In this document: in pieces, positions 25,198 through 33,516 of the stretch | How positions within the stretch are numbered: the stretch's first letter is position 1 | Layout: every line of letters starts with the position of its first letter | Assembly: GCF_000717875.1 (NCBI RefSeq) | Contig: NZ_JOCT01000029.1 | Span: 31,727-95,726, forward strand | Length of the DNA: 64,000 bases | Reading direction: 5' to 3' | From: Streptomyces sp. NRRL S-455 | GTDB lineage: Bacteria > Actinomycetota > Actinomycetes > Streptomycetales > Streptomycetaceae | Made by a program: the position numbers and the translations under genes | The notes under the pieces: generated by a model | What the model was told of the DNA's origin: nothing | Seen by the model: only the letters and a program-made list of their open reading frames with translations | Database searches by the model: none

Positions 25198-25839
25198 TCA
25201 CTCCGGCTCCTCGGTCTCGCCGACGACCTCGCCCTCCACAACGCGCAGGTGCGCGCCGGCCGCCTCCAGCATTCGCTGCCGCTGCGCGGGCTCCAACTCC
25301 ACGGCGTTCGCGCCGGCCAGGATCGCCTCCACGACCACCGTCGTCTCCTCCTCCACCCGGCGGTCCAGCGCGATGGTCAGCTTCTCACTGGAGTCCGTGC
25401 CGTCGATCTTCGCCTGCCGCTCCTCGATGCGTTGCAGACGGTCGATGCACGCGAGGACCACCCCGTCGTCGCGCAGCGGCTGGCCGTCAGGACCGTGGAC
25501 GATCTGCCCGGCGTGCAGCACGTAGTGCGGTCGGGCGAGGACCGCGTGGACCTGACGGCGCATTCCGTCCAGCCGCATCCGGGCCGCCTCACGGTACTCC
25601 TCCAGGCCCATCGACAGCTCTTTGTTGGCCTGCTTCAGCGCACGGGAAACGTCCACGCACGCGTACGCGGCCGACGCGATGCCCTCACCGTCCAGATACT
25701 CCGGATAGTCCGAAGCCATCTGATCGGCGACCTGCTGCCAGGTCAGACCCCGGTTCTTCAGCTCGATGGCCCGAGCCCTGCGCTTCGCCACATAGGCCCG
25801 GTGACTGGGCTGACGGTGCGGAGGATCACCCCTCGCCAT
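25198..25839 (-). CDS. Probable terminase small subunit / DNA-binding HTH protein
   Basis: GGAGGG precedes the ATG. The 213-residue protein has an N-terminal basic helix (YVAKRRARAIELKNRGLTWQQ) forming a helix-turn-helix with QVADQMASDYPEYL, then long acidic helices with ERQAKIDGTDS. This layout is common for terminase small subunits that recognise packaging sites. It lies a few genes upstream of terL, with accessory genes inserted between. A general HTH role is an alternative. Confidence 0.6.
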   Translation of the reverse strand: MARGDPPHRQPSHRAYVAKRRARAIELKNRGLTWQQVADQMASDYPEYLDGEGIASAAYACVDVSRALKQANKELSMGLEEYREAARMRLDGMRRQVHAVLARPHYVLHAGQIVHGPDGQPLRDDGVVLACIDRLQRIEERQAKIDGTDSSEKLTIALDRRVEEETTVVVEAILAGANAVELEPAQRQRMLEAAGAHLRVVEGEVVGETEEPE

Positions 25840-25870
25840 GACTTAACCCTCCCTATCCTTTAACGGACAT

Positions 25871-26641
25871 CTACAGTCCGCAGCGCGTGGCGAACGCCCC
25901 GACCACGACCCACTGGTGCCAGCGGAACAGGATCTCCGGGTCGTGCCATCCGGCCGCTGTGATCGAGTGAATGAGCGTGTCCTGCGGGTGCGGTATGAGG
26001 ACCCCGCGCAGCGCCCGGGACTTGGCCCGGATGCCGTCCGGGGAGATGCCGTGCGAGGCCTTCCAGTCATGCGAGGAGTCGGTGCTGATCTCATGCCACC
26101 GGGAGTCCAGCGGGCGGACCTTCTCCGCGACGACGAGCGCCCCCGTCTCACGGGCAGACATCCGCGCCAGGTGCAGTGCCCCGACCCGCTCACGTAGCGG
26201 CAGGAACTGGAGCGTGAACAGGCACAGCGTCAGGTCCGCGTCCGTGTGCTGGAGCGGCGGTTCCTGAATCGGCGCGTGCACGTAGTCGATGCGCCGTGCC
26301 GGCACCCCGGCCAGATTCTCAGCGGCCCGGTCCAGCATCGGTTTCTCGATGTCGTACAGCACGGCCGACAAGTCCCGGTGCGCCTGGCGCTGGAGGATGG
26401 CGCCTACCGTGGTGCCAGTAGCTGCCCCGAGGTCCGCCACCAGGCCGCCCTGTGGTACGAGCCAGTCCGACAGGCCCGCCACCAGGTCCTGAATCGCGTC
26501 GTAGAACGGAACGGACGCGCGCACGTGGCTGTCGAACGCGTCGACCACGTCCGGGGTGAACGCCCAGGCGCCAGCGGTGAAGGACTCAGCCACGTCCCGG
26601 TACACAGGTGTCTCAGCCGTAGAGTCGTCGGTGTTCGGCAC
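25871..26641 (-). CDS. Class I SAM-dependent methyltransferase (CmoA-like fold)
   Basis: I chose GTG 26641 because it follows GCGAGGTA; ATG 26674 is an alternative. The start overlaps the end of the asparagine synthetase gene. The 256-residue protein shows SAM-binding motif I VADLGAATGTTVG, an acidic loop YDIEKP and motif IV DLTLCLFTLQFLP, similar to CmoA/UbiE-like small-molecule or tRNA methyltransferases. No DNA methyltransferase NPPY motif is present, so the target is probably not DNA. It is the last gene of the ParB / methyltransferase / AsnB operon. Confidence 0.7.
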   Translation of the reverse strand: MPNTDDSTAETPVYRDVAESFTAGAWAFTPDVVDAFDSHVRASVPFYDAIQDLVAGLSDWLVPQGGLVADLGAATGTTVGAILQRQAHRDLSAVLYDIEKPMLDRAAENLAGVPARRIDYVHAPIQEPPLQHTDADLTLCLFTLQFLPLRERVGALHLARMSARETGALVVAEKVRPLDSRWHEISTDSSHDWKASHGISPDGIRAKSRALRGVLIPHPQDTLIHSITAAGWHDPEILFRWHQWVVVGAFATRCGL

Positions 26642-28019
26642 GGTAGTACCTCGCAGGGTCTGGAAGGGTTTCACTGATCACGGTCTTGAGGCCCAGGCCG
26701 TCCTGGAACGCGACCTTGGCCCGGGTGGTGACGGACTCGGGGAGCCGGCCCCGGTACGCGCGCTGGAGCACAGCCTTCGGCCGGGCCTTACCGTCCTGAA
26801 CGGCGTGCCGGGGCAGAGACAGCGCGAGGTCTACGACGTCCGGGTCCAGAAACGGCAGGCGACCCTCCACGCCGTGAGCCATGAACGCCTTGTTGACACG
26901 GGGGAAGTTGCGCCGGGCCTGTGCAGCGATCAGGTCCCGGCGGTAGGCGTACCAGTCGGCTTTCGCCAGCCCGTGGTAGGCGAACCCGTAGCTGGCCCAC
27001 AGCTCGTCACTGCCCTCGCCGCTGTACGTGACCTTGAAGCCGTCGGAGCGGATGGCCCGCGCGAGGGCGAGGCACGGCCACGCGATCTCGACCTGGGCCT
27101 TGTACTCCAGCTCCACCTGCGCGACGACGCGCGAGAGGTCGTCCGCCGTCGGCGGCGGGATGTCGACCTCCACCAACTTGGCGCCGATCATCTCGGCCGT
27201 TTCCCGGGCGCAGCGCAGGTCTCGTGACTTCGGGTCCAGGCGAGCGGTGTAGCAGACCAGGTCCGGGTAATGCCGCTTCAGCTCCAGCGCGATGGCGGCG
27301 GAGTCGATGCCGCCGGACAGCAGGGAGCACACCGGAACATCTGCGATAGCCCGCCGGTCCACGGCCCGCTCCAGCGCCCCGGCGAGAGCGTCGGCCGCGT
27401 TGTCCAGGGTCCAGTCGGCCGGGTGCGCGGTGAGCCGGTGGAAGGCCCGCCGGGAGGTGGCGCCGCTGGTTGCGTCCGTGCTCCACCACTCCCCTGGGCC
27501 GACGTCCATCACGGCCGGGCCGCAGCGACGACCGAGTGCGGTGAACGCCTTCAGCTCCGAGGCGTAGAGCACCGGCCGGGCCCGGTGGACGTGCAACGGG
27601 ATCTCCCCGTGCCGGTCACGCGCCGCGTGCAACACGCCAGGCTCCCGGTCGTCCGTCCACACCAGGGCGAACATGCCGTCCAGGACGGGCAGCGCGCGAG
27701 CAGGGCCGAGGACAGCCAGGGCTGCCGCCACGACCTCCGTGTCGCCGGATGTCTGCCAGGTGCGGCCCGGCTCCGCACGTTCGACCATTCGCCGCACGGC
27801 GCCCGCGTTGAACAGCTCCCCGTTGTAGACGAGCAGCACCGGGCCGTCGCGGTACGGCTGGTCGGACCGTTCCTGCGGGTCCTGGACCGCCAGCCGAGTG
27901 TGCCCGAGGGTGCAGCCGCCGGACTCCGCGACGGCTGACGCGTCCGGGCCCCGGTGTGCGAGAGCGGTAACCGCCCGGCCGAGGTCGAGATGCCCGGCGG
28001 CGGCGACCAGACCGCACAT
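26613..28019 (-). CDS. Asparagine synthetase (glutamine-hydrolysing)-like amidotransferase
   Basis: The start MCGLVAAAGHLD places the nucleophilic Cys at position 2, required for the N-terminal glutaminase domain; ALAHRGPDASA and VYNGELFN are also present. The C-terminal synthetase has the PP-loop LLSGGIDSAAI and later YSGEGSDELWASYG. At 468 residues it is shorter than many AsnB proteins. The start overlaps the methyltransferase stop (TGATG). It could amidate Asp, a sugar acid or a modified base. Phage copies near sugar and DNA-modifying genes are more likely to act in decoration than in amino-acid supply. Confidence 0.85.
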   Translation of the reverse strand: MCGLVAAAGHLDLGRAVTALAHRGPDASAVAESGGCTLGHTRLAVQDPQERSDQPYRDGPVLLVYNGELFNAGAVRRMVERAEPGRTWQTSGDTEVVAAALAVLGPARALPVLDGMFALVWTDDREPGVLHAARDRHGEIPLHVHRARPVLYASELKAFTALGRRCGPAVMDVGPGEWWSTDATSGATSRRAFHRLTAHPADWTLDNAADALAGALERAVDRRAIADVPVCSLLSGGIDSAAIALELKRHYPDLVCYTARLDPKSRDLRCARETAEMIGAKLVEVDIPPPTADDLSRVVAQVELEYKAQVEIAWPCLALARAIRSDGFKVTYSGEGSDELWASYGFAYHGLAKADWYAYRRDLIAAQARRNFPRVNKAFMAHGVEGRLPFLDPDVVDLALSLPRHAVQDGKARPKAVLQRAYRGRLPESVTTRAKVAFQDGLGLKTVISETLPDPARYYRAEHRRLYG

Positions 28020-29362
28020 CAGATCGCCCCTGCCTCACGCAGCGGCACGAGGATCCGGTCCCGCACTGTGGCGGCGATGTGGGACATCATCACTGGCGGC
28101 ACGGCCCGGCCGATGCGCTCCCAGCGCTGCGCGTACGTCCCGGTGAGCACGAAGTCGGCCGGGAACCCGCCGATAGCGCGCAGCTCCTGAAGCGTCAGCT
28201 TCCGGGCCTCGGTCCAGTGTGTCGGACCTGTGAAACCCGGGCCGCCTTGCCCCTGTGCAGCCATCACCGTGTCGTACGGCCGGTCCGGGTGCTGACGTCG
28301 GACGTGAAAGTACCTCTGCGATTTCTCGCCGGGCCGTAGCTTCTCCCAGTCGTCCCCGATGGCGTACCCCTTGATGGACAAGGCCTGGCCGGTCTCCGGG
28401 TCGTGGGTGACCGGTTCCGCCTCGCCGCGCACTTGGTAGTGGCATGCGCTCGTGGCTGTTCCGCCTACCGTGATCGCTGGTGACGGTTTGTCCGTCACGT
28501 CACCTGCGCTGAACTGGCCGGACGTGTCGTGGAACACGCGGGGCTCCGCGATGACCCGAGACGGCGGGAAGTTGCCGTTCCCGGTGCCGGGGTCCGCACC
28601 GATGGTCGGGGACGGCTGGTCAGCCGCGCGCATGGACCCGCCGCCGAACCCGCCGTTGTCTCCCTGCGCGAGGATCCACGGCAGTGCGTCCCGCACGGTG
28701 TACTGGTACGGCAGCGGGCCAGGGTGCACCGGGTCCATGCCGAGGTCTTCGCGCACGCCCACGAAGATGAGCCGGTTGCGAGACTGCGGGACGCCGAGCC
28801 ACGAGGCGTCCAGCACCCGGGCGGACACGCGGTACCCGCACGCGCGCAGCCGGGCCAAGATCAGCTTGAAGTATCCCTTGGCCGTGCCCCGGACCAGCCC
28901 GGCGACATTCTCAGCGACGAACACCCGGGGCTGCGTCTCCTCGATGAGTCGGGCGTACTCAAAGAACAAGTCGTCCGTACGTTGCTGGGTGTCGCTGTAC
29001 TTCTTCACCTGGCCCCAGCCGGCCTCACGCTTGCCGGCCGTGGAGAACGAGGCGCACGGCGGTGACCCGTCGAACAGGTCGATCTCCCCGACGCCGAGGC
29101 CGCACGCGTCCAAGACGTCCTGCCCCTTGACCTCCCGGATGTCCCGGGTGTCCAGCACGGTATGCGGCGCTGCATTGGCACGGTAAGTGTCCTGCGCGGC
29201 GGGGACGAACTCAGAGGCCCACAGCATTCTGAAGCCGGCCATGCGGTAGCCGAGGGACGACCCGCCGCACCCGCTGAAAGTCGACACGGCGTTGAAGCCG
29301 TTCCACGACAGCGCCCGGATCTCCTCCATGGACGGGACGCGGTACGGGGGCTTGTCGGTCAC
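28019..29362 (-). CDS. DNA (cytosine-5) methyltransferase
   Basis: GTG at 29362 overlaps the ParB-like stop as GTGA. The 447-residue protein has the C5 motifs in order: I (STFSGCGGSSLGY), IV (DGSPPCASFSTAG with catalytic Cys), VI (VFVAENVAGLV), VIII (SWLGVPQSRNR), and IX/X (LQELRAIGGFP). A target-recognition region lies between VIII and IX. It would methylate phage DNA, probably to evade host restriction. Translational coupling to the ParB-like gene suggests joint action on DNA. Confidence 0.9.
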   Translation of the reverse strand: MTDKPPYRVPSMEEIRALSWNGFNAVSTFSGCGGSSLGYRMAGFRMLWASEFVPAAQDTYRANAAPHTVLDTRDIREVKGQDVLDACGLGVGEIDLFDGSPPCASFSTAGKREAGWGQVKKYSDTQQRTDDLFFEYARLIEETQPRVFVAENVAGLVRGTAKGYFKLILARLRACGYRVSARVLDASWLGVPQSRNRLIFVGVREDLGMDPVHPGPLPYQYTVRDALPWILAQGDNGGFGGGSMRAADQPSPTIGADPGTGNGNFPPSRVIAEPRVFHDTSGQFSAGDVTDKPSPAITVGGTATSACHYQVRGEAEPVTHDPETGQALSIKGYAIGDDWEKLRPGEKSQRYFHVRRQHPDRPYDTVMAAQGQGGPGFTGPTHWTEARKLTLQELRAIGGFPADFVLTGTYAQRWERIGRAVPPVMMSHIAATVRDRILVPLREAGAI

Positions 29363-29973
29363 CGGGACTTCCCCGACCACTCGTACCCGCACTTGGGGCA
29401 CCGGTGCTCGGTCTCGATGTCCTCGTCATAGGACGGGAACTCCGTAGGTGGCACCGAGGCGGGGACGGCGGTCGCGTCGAACTCGGGTGTCTCCGCCTGC
29501 TGGCCGAACAGGTCGGCCTCGCTCACCTCGTAGCCTGTGCCCACCAGGTCGTCGTCCAGGGAAGCGAGCAGGGCCGCCAGGGCCTCGTCGTCGTAGTCGC
29601 CGTCGTCGGCCGACTTGTTGTCCACCAGGTTGATGCGCGTGGCGGTGTCGTCGTCGCACTCGATGAGGTGCGCGAGAGCGGTCGGGTCGTCGGCGTCCAC
29701 GTTGATGCAGAGCTGGCACGGCCGGTTGTGCGTCAGCTCCCAGTCCTGGCACGCCTCACGGCCGGACTCCTCGTGCCGCAGCAACGCGAGGTACGTGTGG
29801 TTCCCGGCGAGGATCGTCAGCTCCTCGCCCTGCCGGCGCACGGTGAGCGGCTTGTACTGGCCGTTGGCCCGGAGGCTGTCCAGGATCACGTCCACGTTGC
29901 CCCGGCGCGCGTTACCGGGGAACGGGGTGAGATCTTCCAGCGAAACCTGTTCGGTTCCGACGGTCGTGGTCAT
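29359..29973 (-). CDS. ParB-like nuclease-domain protein with C-terminal zinc knuckle
   Basis: The 204-residue protein has ParB/sulfiredoxin-fold features: VSLEDLTPFPGNARRGN, IAxSL-type helix DVILDSLRANGQYKPLTV, and ILAGNHTYLALLR. An acidic region with CQLCINVDADD and a C-terminal HRCPKCGYEWSGK follow. ParB-like domain proteins coupled to DNA methyltransferases are common in actinophages and may choose or nick the modified DNA. AAGGGG precedes the ATG. It starts the coupled operon running to 25871. Confidence 0.8.
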   Translation of the reverse strand: MTTTVGTEQVSLEDLTPFPGNARRGNVDVILDSLRANGQYKPLTVRRQGEELTILAGNHTYLALLRHEESGREACQDWELTHNRPCQLCINVDADDPTALAHLIECDDDTATRINLVDNKSADDGDYDDEALAALLASLDDDLVGTGYEVSEADLFGQQAETPEFDATAVPASVPPTEFPSYDEDIETEHRCPKCGYEWSGKSR

Positions 29974-30050
29974 CGCGGCCCCTTCGCCTGGTCGACGGAC
30001 GCGGCGATGTTAAGACCGGAGCAGCCCATGATCATTCCGGAGTACGACGA

Positions 30051-30077
30051 AGCCCCGGGCCGTGAGGCTCCGGGGCT
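30051..30077. terminator. Hairpin terminator
   Basis: AGCCCCGG pairs with CCGGGGCT downstream of the zinc-ribbon operon and upstream of the ParB-like gene. Confidence 0.65.
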
Positions 30078-30095
30078 CGGTGGTTCATCGGGCGG

Positions 30096-30581
30096 TCAGT
30101 CGTCGGTCGGTGCACTCGACTCGGTGAGCGGGGCCAGGTGCTCTTTGCAGTTGCTGCACCGCTGGACCGCCATACGTGGATGGGGTTCGAGGGTGACCGG
30201 GCCGCACGTAGGGCAGACGGCTTGGATTGCACCGTCCACGTCGCCGCACTCGTCCACGTCGCCGGGCGCACCCGGCATCGTCAGTTCTCGGCACGGCTTG
30301 CTGTGAGCCGCGTGGCCGCAACCCCGGCAGACTCCTGCCGCCGTGGTCCCGCCCGGGATGGCGACGCCCCGCATGAACGCGAACAGGTCCGCCTTGCACC
30401 CGGGGCACAGCTCCCGCTCGTCGGCGGAGCCGTCCTCGTTGGGGAGCCGGGGCCGCGTCCAGCCGTTCGGCAGCTCGGGCCGGGCCACCGGGATCCCGGG
30501 ACCGCAGGTGCCGGCGAACAGCATCACGGAACCCGTCTGTTCCTGGAACCCGCAGCGGTCACACTCCAGATGGACGCTCAC
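30096..30581 (-). CDS. Multi-zinc-ribbon protein (161 aa)
   Basis: Four cysteine modules are visible: ECDRCGF, LCPGCKA, VCRGCGHAAHSKPC and the pair VCPTCG...RCSNCKEH. It overlaps the upstream gene by ATGA. It probably binds nucleic acid or acts as a zinc-stabilised adaptor, but no catalytic residues are seen. It is the last gene of the coupled zinc-ribbon operon. Confidence 0.65.
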   Translation of the reverse strand: MSVHLECDRCGFQEQTGSVMLFAGTCGPGIPVARPELPNGWTRPRLPNEDGSADERELCPGCKADLFAFMRGVAIPGGTTAAGVCRGCGHAAHSKPCRELTMPGAPGDVDECGDVDGAIQAVCPTCGPVTLEPHPRMAVQRCSNCKEHLAPLTESSAPTDD

Positions 30582-30880
30582 GCCCCGGCCCTCGCTTCCT
30601 CGGTGACGATCAGCACGCGGTGCCCAGCCGGGAACTCACCCGTCAGCGTCGCCCCGGTCTGGCTGCGCGCCGTGATGCGCTTGCCCTTCCGGGCCGTGAC
30701 GGTCCACGCAACGCCCTCCATCGGCATCGCGTGCGCGATCCCGGCGCCGCTCACGCGGCCGTCCTTGCCGACGAGATACGCGGCCCCGGTGCCGGGGTTG
30801 ACCCACGTGTCCCCGACGGCCAGGTCATCAGCGGGGCGGCTGCGTACGTCGTCCCAGGTGTACGGGTGATCTGTGCTCAT
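30578..30880 (-). CDS. Small hypothetical protein (100 aa)
   Basis: The ATG at 30880 overlaps the previous stop (ATGA) after GAAGCGAGGAACG. The product contains LAVGDTWVNPGTGAAYLV and GKRITARSQTGATLTGEF, suggesting a beta-rich SH3-like fold. It is part of the coupled operon. Function unknown. Confidence 0.6.
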   Translation of the reverse strand: MSTDHPYTWDDVRSRPADDLAVGDTWVNPGTGAAYLVGKDGRVSGAGIAHAMPMEGVAWTVTARKGKRITARSQTGATLTGEFPAGHRVLIVTEEARAGA

Positions 30881-31260
30881 TCCTCGTTCCTCGCTTCCTT
30901 GATCAACGCCCGGCATCCCGGACGCCGGCACAGCAGCCGGCTGTCTACCTTCCTCAGCTCGACGAGGCACGACAACTCCGCCGACTCCCCCAGCTCCATC
31001 GAACCGTCGCAAGCGGCCACCGACGTGCCGTAGGCGTATCCGGAGCCCGTGACTGCCACGTGCACCGTGACGTTCCGGCGAGGAGTCCAGTCACCGTGCC
31101 CCTCACCGTTGTTCGCACCGCCGAGCGCCTCGCCGTTCCAGGTCAGGATCCGGCGCGGCTCGTCGGCCGTAGCCGGGTGGTAGTCGTCGGGCCGGTCCTG
31201 CTCGTTGCGGGCCACCTCGTCGCGGTAGTCCGCAACGTCGATGGAGCCGGGCGCTTTCAC
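30877..31260 (-). CDS. Hypothetical protein with C-terminal zinc-ribbon remnant (127 aa)
   Basis: GTG at 31260 overlaps the previous stop as GTGA. The protein has a beta-rich middle (NVTVHVAVTGSGYAYGTSV) and ends LLCRRPGCRALIKEARNEE. The peptide IKEARNE also ends the upstream gene, because both stops lie in the same GAAGCGAGGAACGAGGA ribosome-binding region. Confidence 0.6.
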   Translation of the reverse strand: MKAPGSIDVADYRDEVARNEQDRPDDYHPATADEPRRILTWNGEALGGANNGEGHGDWTPRRNVTVHVAVTGSGYAYGTSVAACDGSMELGESAELSCLVELRKVDSRLLCRRPGCRALIKEARNEE

Positions 31261-31619
31261 CCCTCGTTCCTCGCTTCCTTGATCGGCAGTTGCAGCGGCG
31301 GCCGGATGCAGTGCACCCACCGCGCCGGCGCGCACTTGCCCGCGCGTTCGACGGGCCAGGGCTTCGCCTCCCGGCCGCACCGGGGGCAGACGTACAGCCA
31401 CGTCCCGTCCTCGTTGCGCTGCGGGTGACGTCCGGCGTCCTTGTTGGCGCGCATCCGCTGCGCAACCCCGAACAGGACACCCGCCGCGCGGCACTCCACG
31501 CGGCCCGCCGCGACCAGCTTCGGCACGTTGCCCTTGTGCCGGTACAACTTCCCCGTGGCGGTGAACGAGGCGTAGTTGCCGCACAGCGGGCACGTCCCGC
31601 CGCTGCTCGCCCGGCCCAC
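31257..31619 (-). CDS. Zinc-ribbon hypothetical protein (120 aa)
   Basis: GTG at 31619 follows GGAGGGCTGAGCG. The protein has GGTCPLCGNYASFTATGKLYRH and VCPRCGREAKP, two CxxC modules around a basic helix, plus C-terminal KCAPARWVHC. It is likely a nucleic-acid-binding accessory protein in the coupled operon. Confidence 0.65.
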   Translation of the reverse strand: MGRASSGGTCPLCGNYASFTATGKLYRHKGNVPKLVAAGRVECRAAGVLFGVAQRMRANKDAGRHPQRNEDGTWLYVCPRCGREAKPWPVERAGKCAPARWVHCIRPPLQLPIKEARNEG

Positions 31620-31622
31620 CGC

Positions 31623-31868
31623 TCAGCCCTCCGCCGGTGCCGGGTGCTGCTCGATGACGGCTCGAATCGCCTTCACCGACGAGGCCCTGACGAGCCGGAG
31701 AATCTCCGCGTAGTCGCCGGCCTGCTCCTCGATGGCCTTGATGCGCTTGCCGAGGGTGCTGGCCCGGGGCCCGGCGGGCAGGGTCAGCCACTCCTCGCGC
31801 AGCGTCTCGGCCTTGGCGGCGAGCTGCGCCCGGCGCAGATCCAGCTCGGCTATCGTTCGTGCGTTCAC
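31623..31868 (-). CDS. Coiled-coil hypothetical protein (81 aa)
   Basis: GTG at 31868 overlaps the previous stop as GTGA. The protein is almost wholly helical (AELDLRRAQLAAKAETLREE), with heptad-like spacing, and has no cysteine. It may dimerise. Function unknown. Confidence 0.6.
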   Translation of the reverse strand: MNARTIAELDLRRAQLAAKAETLREEWLTLPAGPRASTLGKRIKAIEEQAGDYAEILRLVRASSVKAIRAVIEQHPAPAEG

Positions 31869-32050
31869 CGGTCGGCCTCCGTCTCTTTGCACCCCGGGCA
31901 GTAGTCCCGTCCGCCACGCTTGCTGACCCAGCCTGCGCGCTTCGCGTCTCGGCGAGCCTCCGTCACGGTGGCGGCCGACGGAACGGTGCTGCTGTCGAAC
32001 ATCTCGTGACAGCCGTTGCAGCGCAGGAATGCCCTTACGAACACGGTCAC
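31865..32050 (-). CDS. Small zinc-binding protein (61 aa)
   Basis: GTG at 32050 overlaps the previous stop as GTGA. Two CxxC pairs (LRCNGCHEMFDSST and YCPGCKETEADR) flank a basic helix (EARRDAKRAGWVSKRGG), forming one treble-clef-like zinc site. Similar small proteins are common in actinophage early regions. Confidence 0.6.
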   Translation of the reverse strand: MTVFVRAFLRCNGCHEMFDSSTVPSAATVTEARRDAKRAGWVSKRGGRDYCPGCKETEADR

Positions 32051-32352
32051 CGTGCGGCCCTCCGCTCCCGGTAGATCTCGTACGCGTCCGCGTAGGAGTC
32101 CGTGCGGTCGGTCTCGATGTACCACCGGGCGAAGCCCCGGCCCACGAAGATGCCGCTCCGTTCGGCCCACCGTTCGATCTTGGCGGGCGACACCAGCCAC
32201 GCGGCGTACGCCTCGGCGTAGCTGTCCGTCCGACCGGTGTCCTCGTACCACTTGGGGAAGCCGGCGTCCGGCTTGCCCTGCGCGGTCTCCCACTGCCGGG
32301 CCGCCGCGATGCGCTTGTTCCGCTCGGCCGCTTCCTTCTGCTTCCAGTCCAC
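32047..32352 (-). CDS. Hypothetical protein with a tandem internal repeat (101 aa)
   Basis: GTG at 32352 follows AAGGAAGGCGGGACCC. Two repeats are seen: FPKWYEDTGRTDSYAEAYAAW and FARWYIETDRTDSYADAYEIY, each about 45 residues with surrounding helices. The N-terminus is basic and helical (KQKEAAERNKRIAAARQWE). It is the first gene of the coupled operon, placed just after a terminator. Function unknown. Confidence 0.6.
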   Translation of the reverse strand: MDWKQKEAAERNKRIAAARQWETAQGKPDAGFPKWYEDTGRTDSYAEAYAAWLVSPAKIERWAERSGIFVGRGFARWYIETDRTDSYADAYEIYRERRAAR

Positions 32353-32377
32353 GGGTCCCGCCTTCCTTGATCGTGGC

Positions 32378-32406
32378 CCGGGGCCGGGTGGTTCTCCCGG
32401 CCCCGG
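32378..32406. terminator. Hairpin terminator
   Basis: CCGGGGCCGGG pairs with CCCGGCCCCGG across seven bases, after the N6-type methyltransferase gene. Confidence 0.75.
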
Positions 32407-32418
32407 TTCTGTCATCGG

Positions 32419-33168
32419 TCAGTACGGGCGTGGGACAACCGCGATGACGGTCCGCACGCCGGTCCCCGACTCCTTGAAGGCGTTGTCCGGCAGAGTGACC
32501 GTCCATCCGTCCACGTCCTTGAGCAGCGCCCAGAACCGGCGGGTGAGGGCCGTCTCCCGGAAAGCGACGCCTGCCGACATGACCGACACCAGACGGCCTC
32601 CCGGCCGCAGGTGCTCGTACGCGTGCAGGATGTGGGTGATGTCGGCCTGCCTGGCGAACGGCGGGTTCATCACCACCCGGTCATACGCACCCTGTGGGTC
32701 GGTAGTGAGGAAGTCGCCGACGGTCACGGTGATGTCCGGGTGGTGCTCATCCCTCAGCGCCTCGGCATGTTCGGGCTGGATCTCCACGCAGTCCACGACC
32801 GCACCGGCCCGGACAGCGGCGAGGGCGAGAGCGCCCCTGCCAGCTGACGGCTCCAGCACGCGCATGCCCGGCTCGATGCGGGCCAGGTCGATGACCTGCT
32901 GAACGACGGGCGCCGGGGTCGGGAAATACCCGAACTGCTGCTTGGCGCTGACGACTTCTCCGGTGAGGATGACGGGCTCTATGGCGTCGGCCGCGTCACC
33001 GTCGAACAAGTGGGCGCGCTTGCTTCGGTTCCACTTACCGCCAGCCGCCTTGAGCACCTTGTCGGTGTCGAGATACAGCTTCCGGTCGAGCTGCCCGGTC
33101 AGCCGCAGGGCGTTGCCGTCGGTCTCGGCACGGTCCAGCACCGCGAGGACGTCGACAGAAACCCTCAT
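32419..33168 (-). CDS. Adenine-N6-type DNA methyltransferase
   Basis: ATG at 33168 follows GGAATGGAGTTCCC. The 249-residue protein has an N-terminal DNA-binding-like region (LYLDTDKVLKAAGGKWNRS), motif I RVLEPSAGRGALALAA and motif IV DRVVMNPPFARQ. The NPPF box is typical of N6-adenine methyltransferases. It has its own palindromic promoter. It may protect phage DNA from restriction together with the cytosine methyltransferase at 28 kb. Confidence 0.8.
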   Translation of the reverse strand: MRVSVDVLAVLDRAETDGNALRLTGQLDRKLYLDTDKVLKAAGGKWNRSKRAHLFDGDAADAIEPVILTGEVVSAKQQFGYFPTPAPVVQQVIDLARIEPGMRVLEPSAGRGALALAAVRAGAVVDCVEIQPEHAEALRDEHHPDITVTVGDFLTTDPQGAYDRVVMNPPFARQADITHILHAYEHLRPGGRLVSVMSAGVAFRETALTRRFWALLKDVDGWTVTLPDNAFKESGTGVRTVIAVVPRPY

Positions 33169-33240
33169 GGGAACTCCATTCCTTGATTCCTTGGTCATGA
33201 GACCAGCCGGGGCGTGGATCGCCGAACGGCCCGCTCATTC

Positions 33241-33275
33241 GATTTAATTAAACCAGGGTTGGGGTGCCGAGACAA
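33241..33275 (-). promoter_or_regulatory. Palindrome-type promoter, leftward
   Basis: GGGGTTGTC and TTTAAT within TGGTTTAATTAAATCG on the minus strand, with TTG at 33275-33273. It drives the N6-type methyltransferase. Confidence 0.7.
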
Positions 33276-33301
33276 CCCCTTGGAGCTGCCCCGGCGCCTC
33301 T

Positions 33302-33511
33302 TCACGGGTGAGCCGCCAGACGCAGGCGCTCGCCGCCCTCTGCCCGCAGGATGGCTATGGCCAGGGCCTCATCGACCAGCAGGCCCGACGCCTCGCACAG
33401 CCGCCACCCGCCGGGCCCGTGCGCCGGGACGTGCGAGCCCTTGAGCGAGTCGTCCATCAGACCCGGGTCCACCTGGCCCCCGCACAGGGGGCACTCGATC
33501 ACGTCGTCCAT
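33302..33511 (-). CDS. Small zinc-binding protein (69 aa)
   Basis: GAAGGA precedes the ATG at 33511, six bases after the polymerase stop. The product begins MDDVIECPLCGGQVDPG and has a His-containing middle (GSHVPAHGPGG) and one further Cys. It probably binds one zinc ion. It is co-transcribed with the polymerase fusion. Confidence 0.6.
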   Translation of the reverse strand: MDDVIECPLCGGQVDPGLMDDSLKGSHVPAHGPGGWRLCEASGLLVDEALAIAILRAEGGERLRLAAHP

Positions 33512-33516
33512 GGCCG

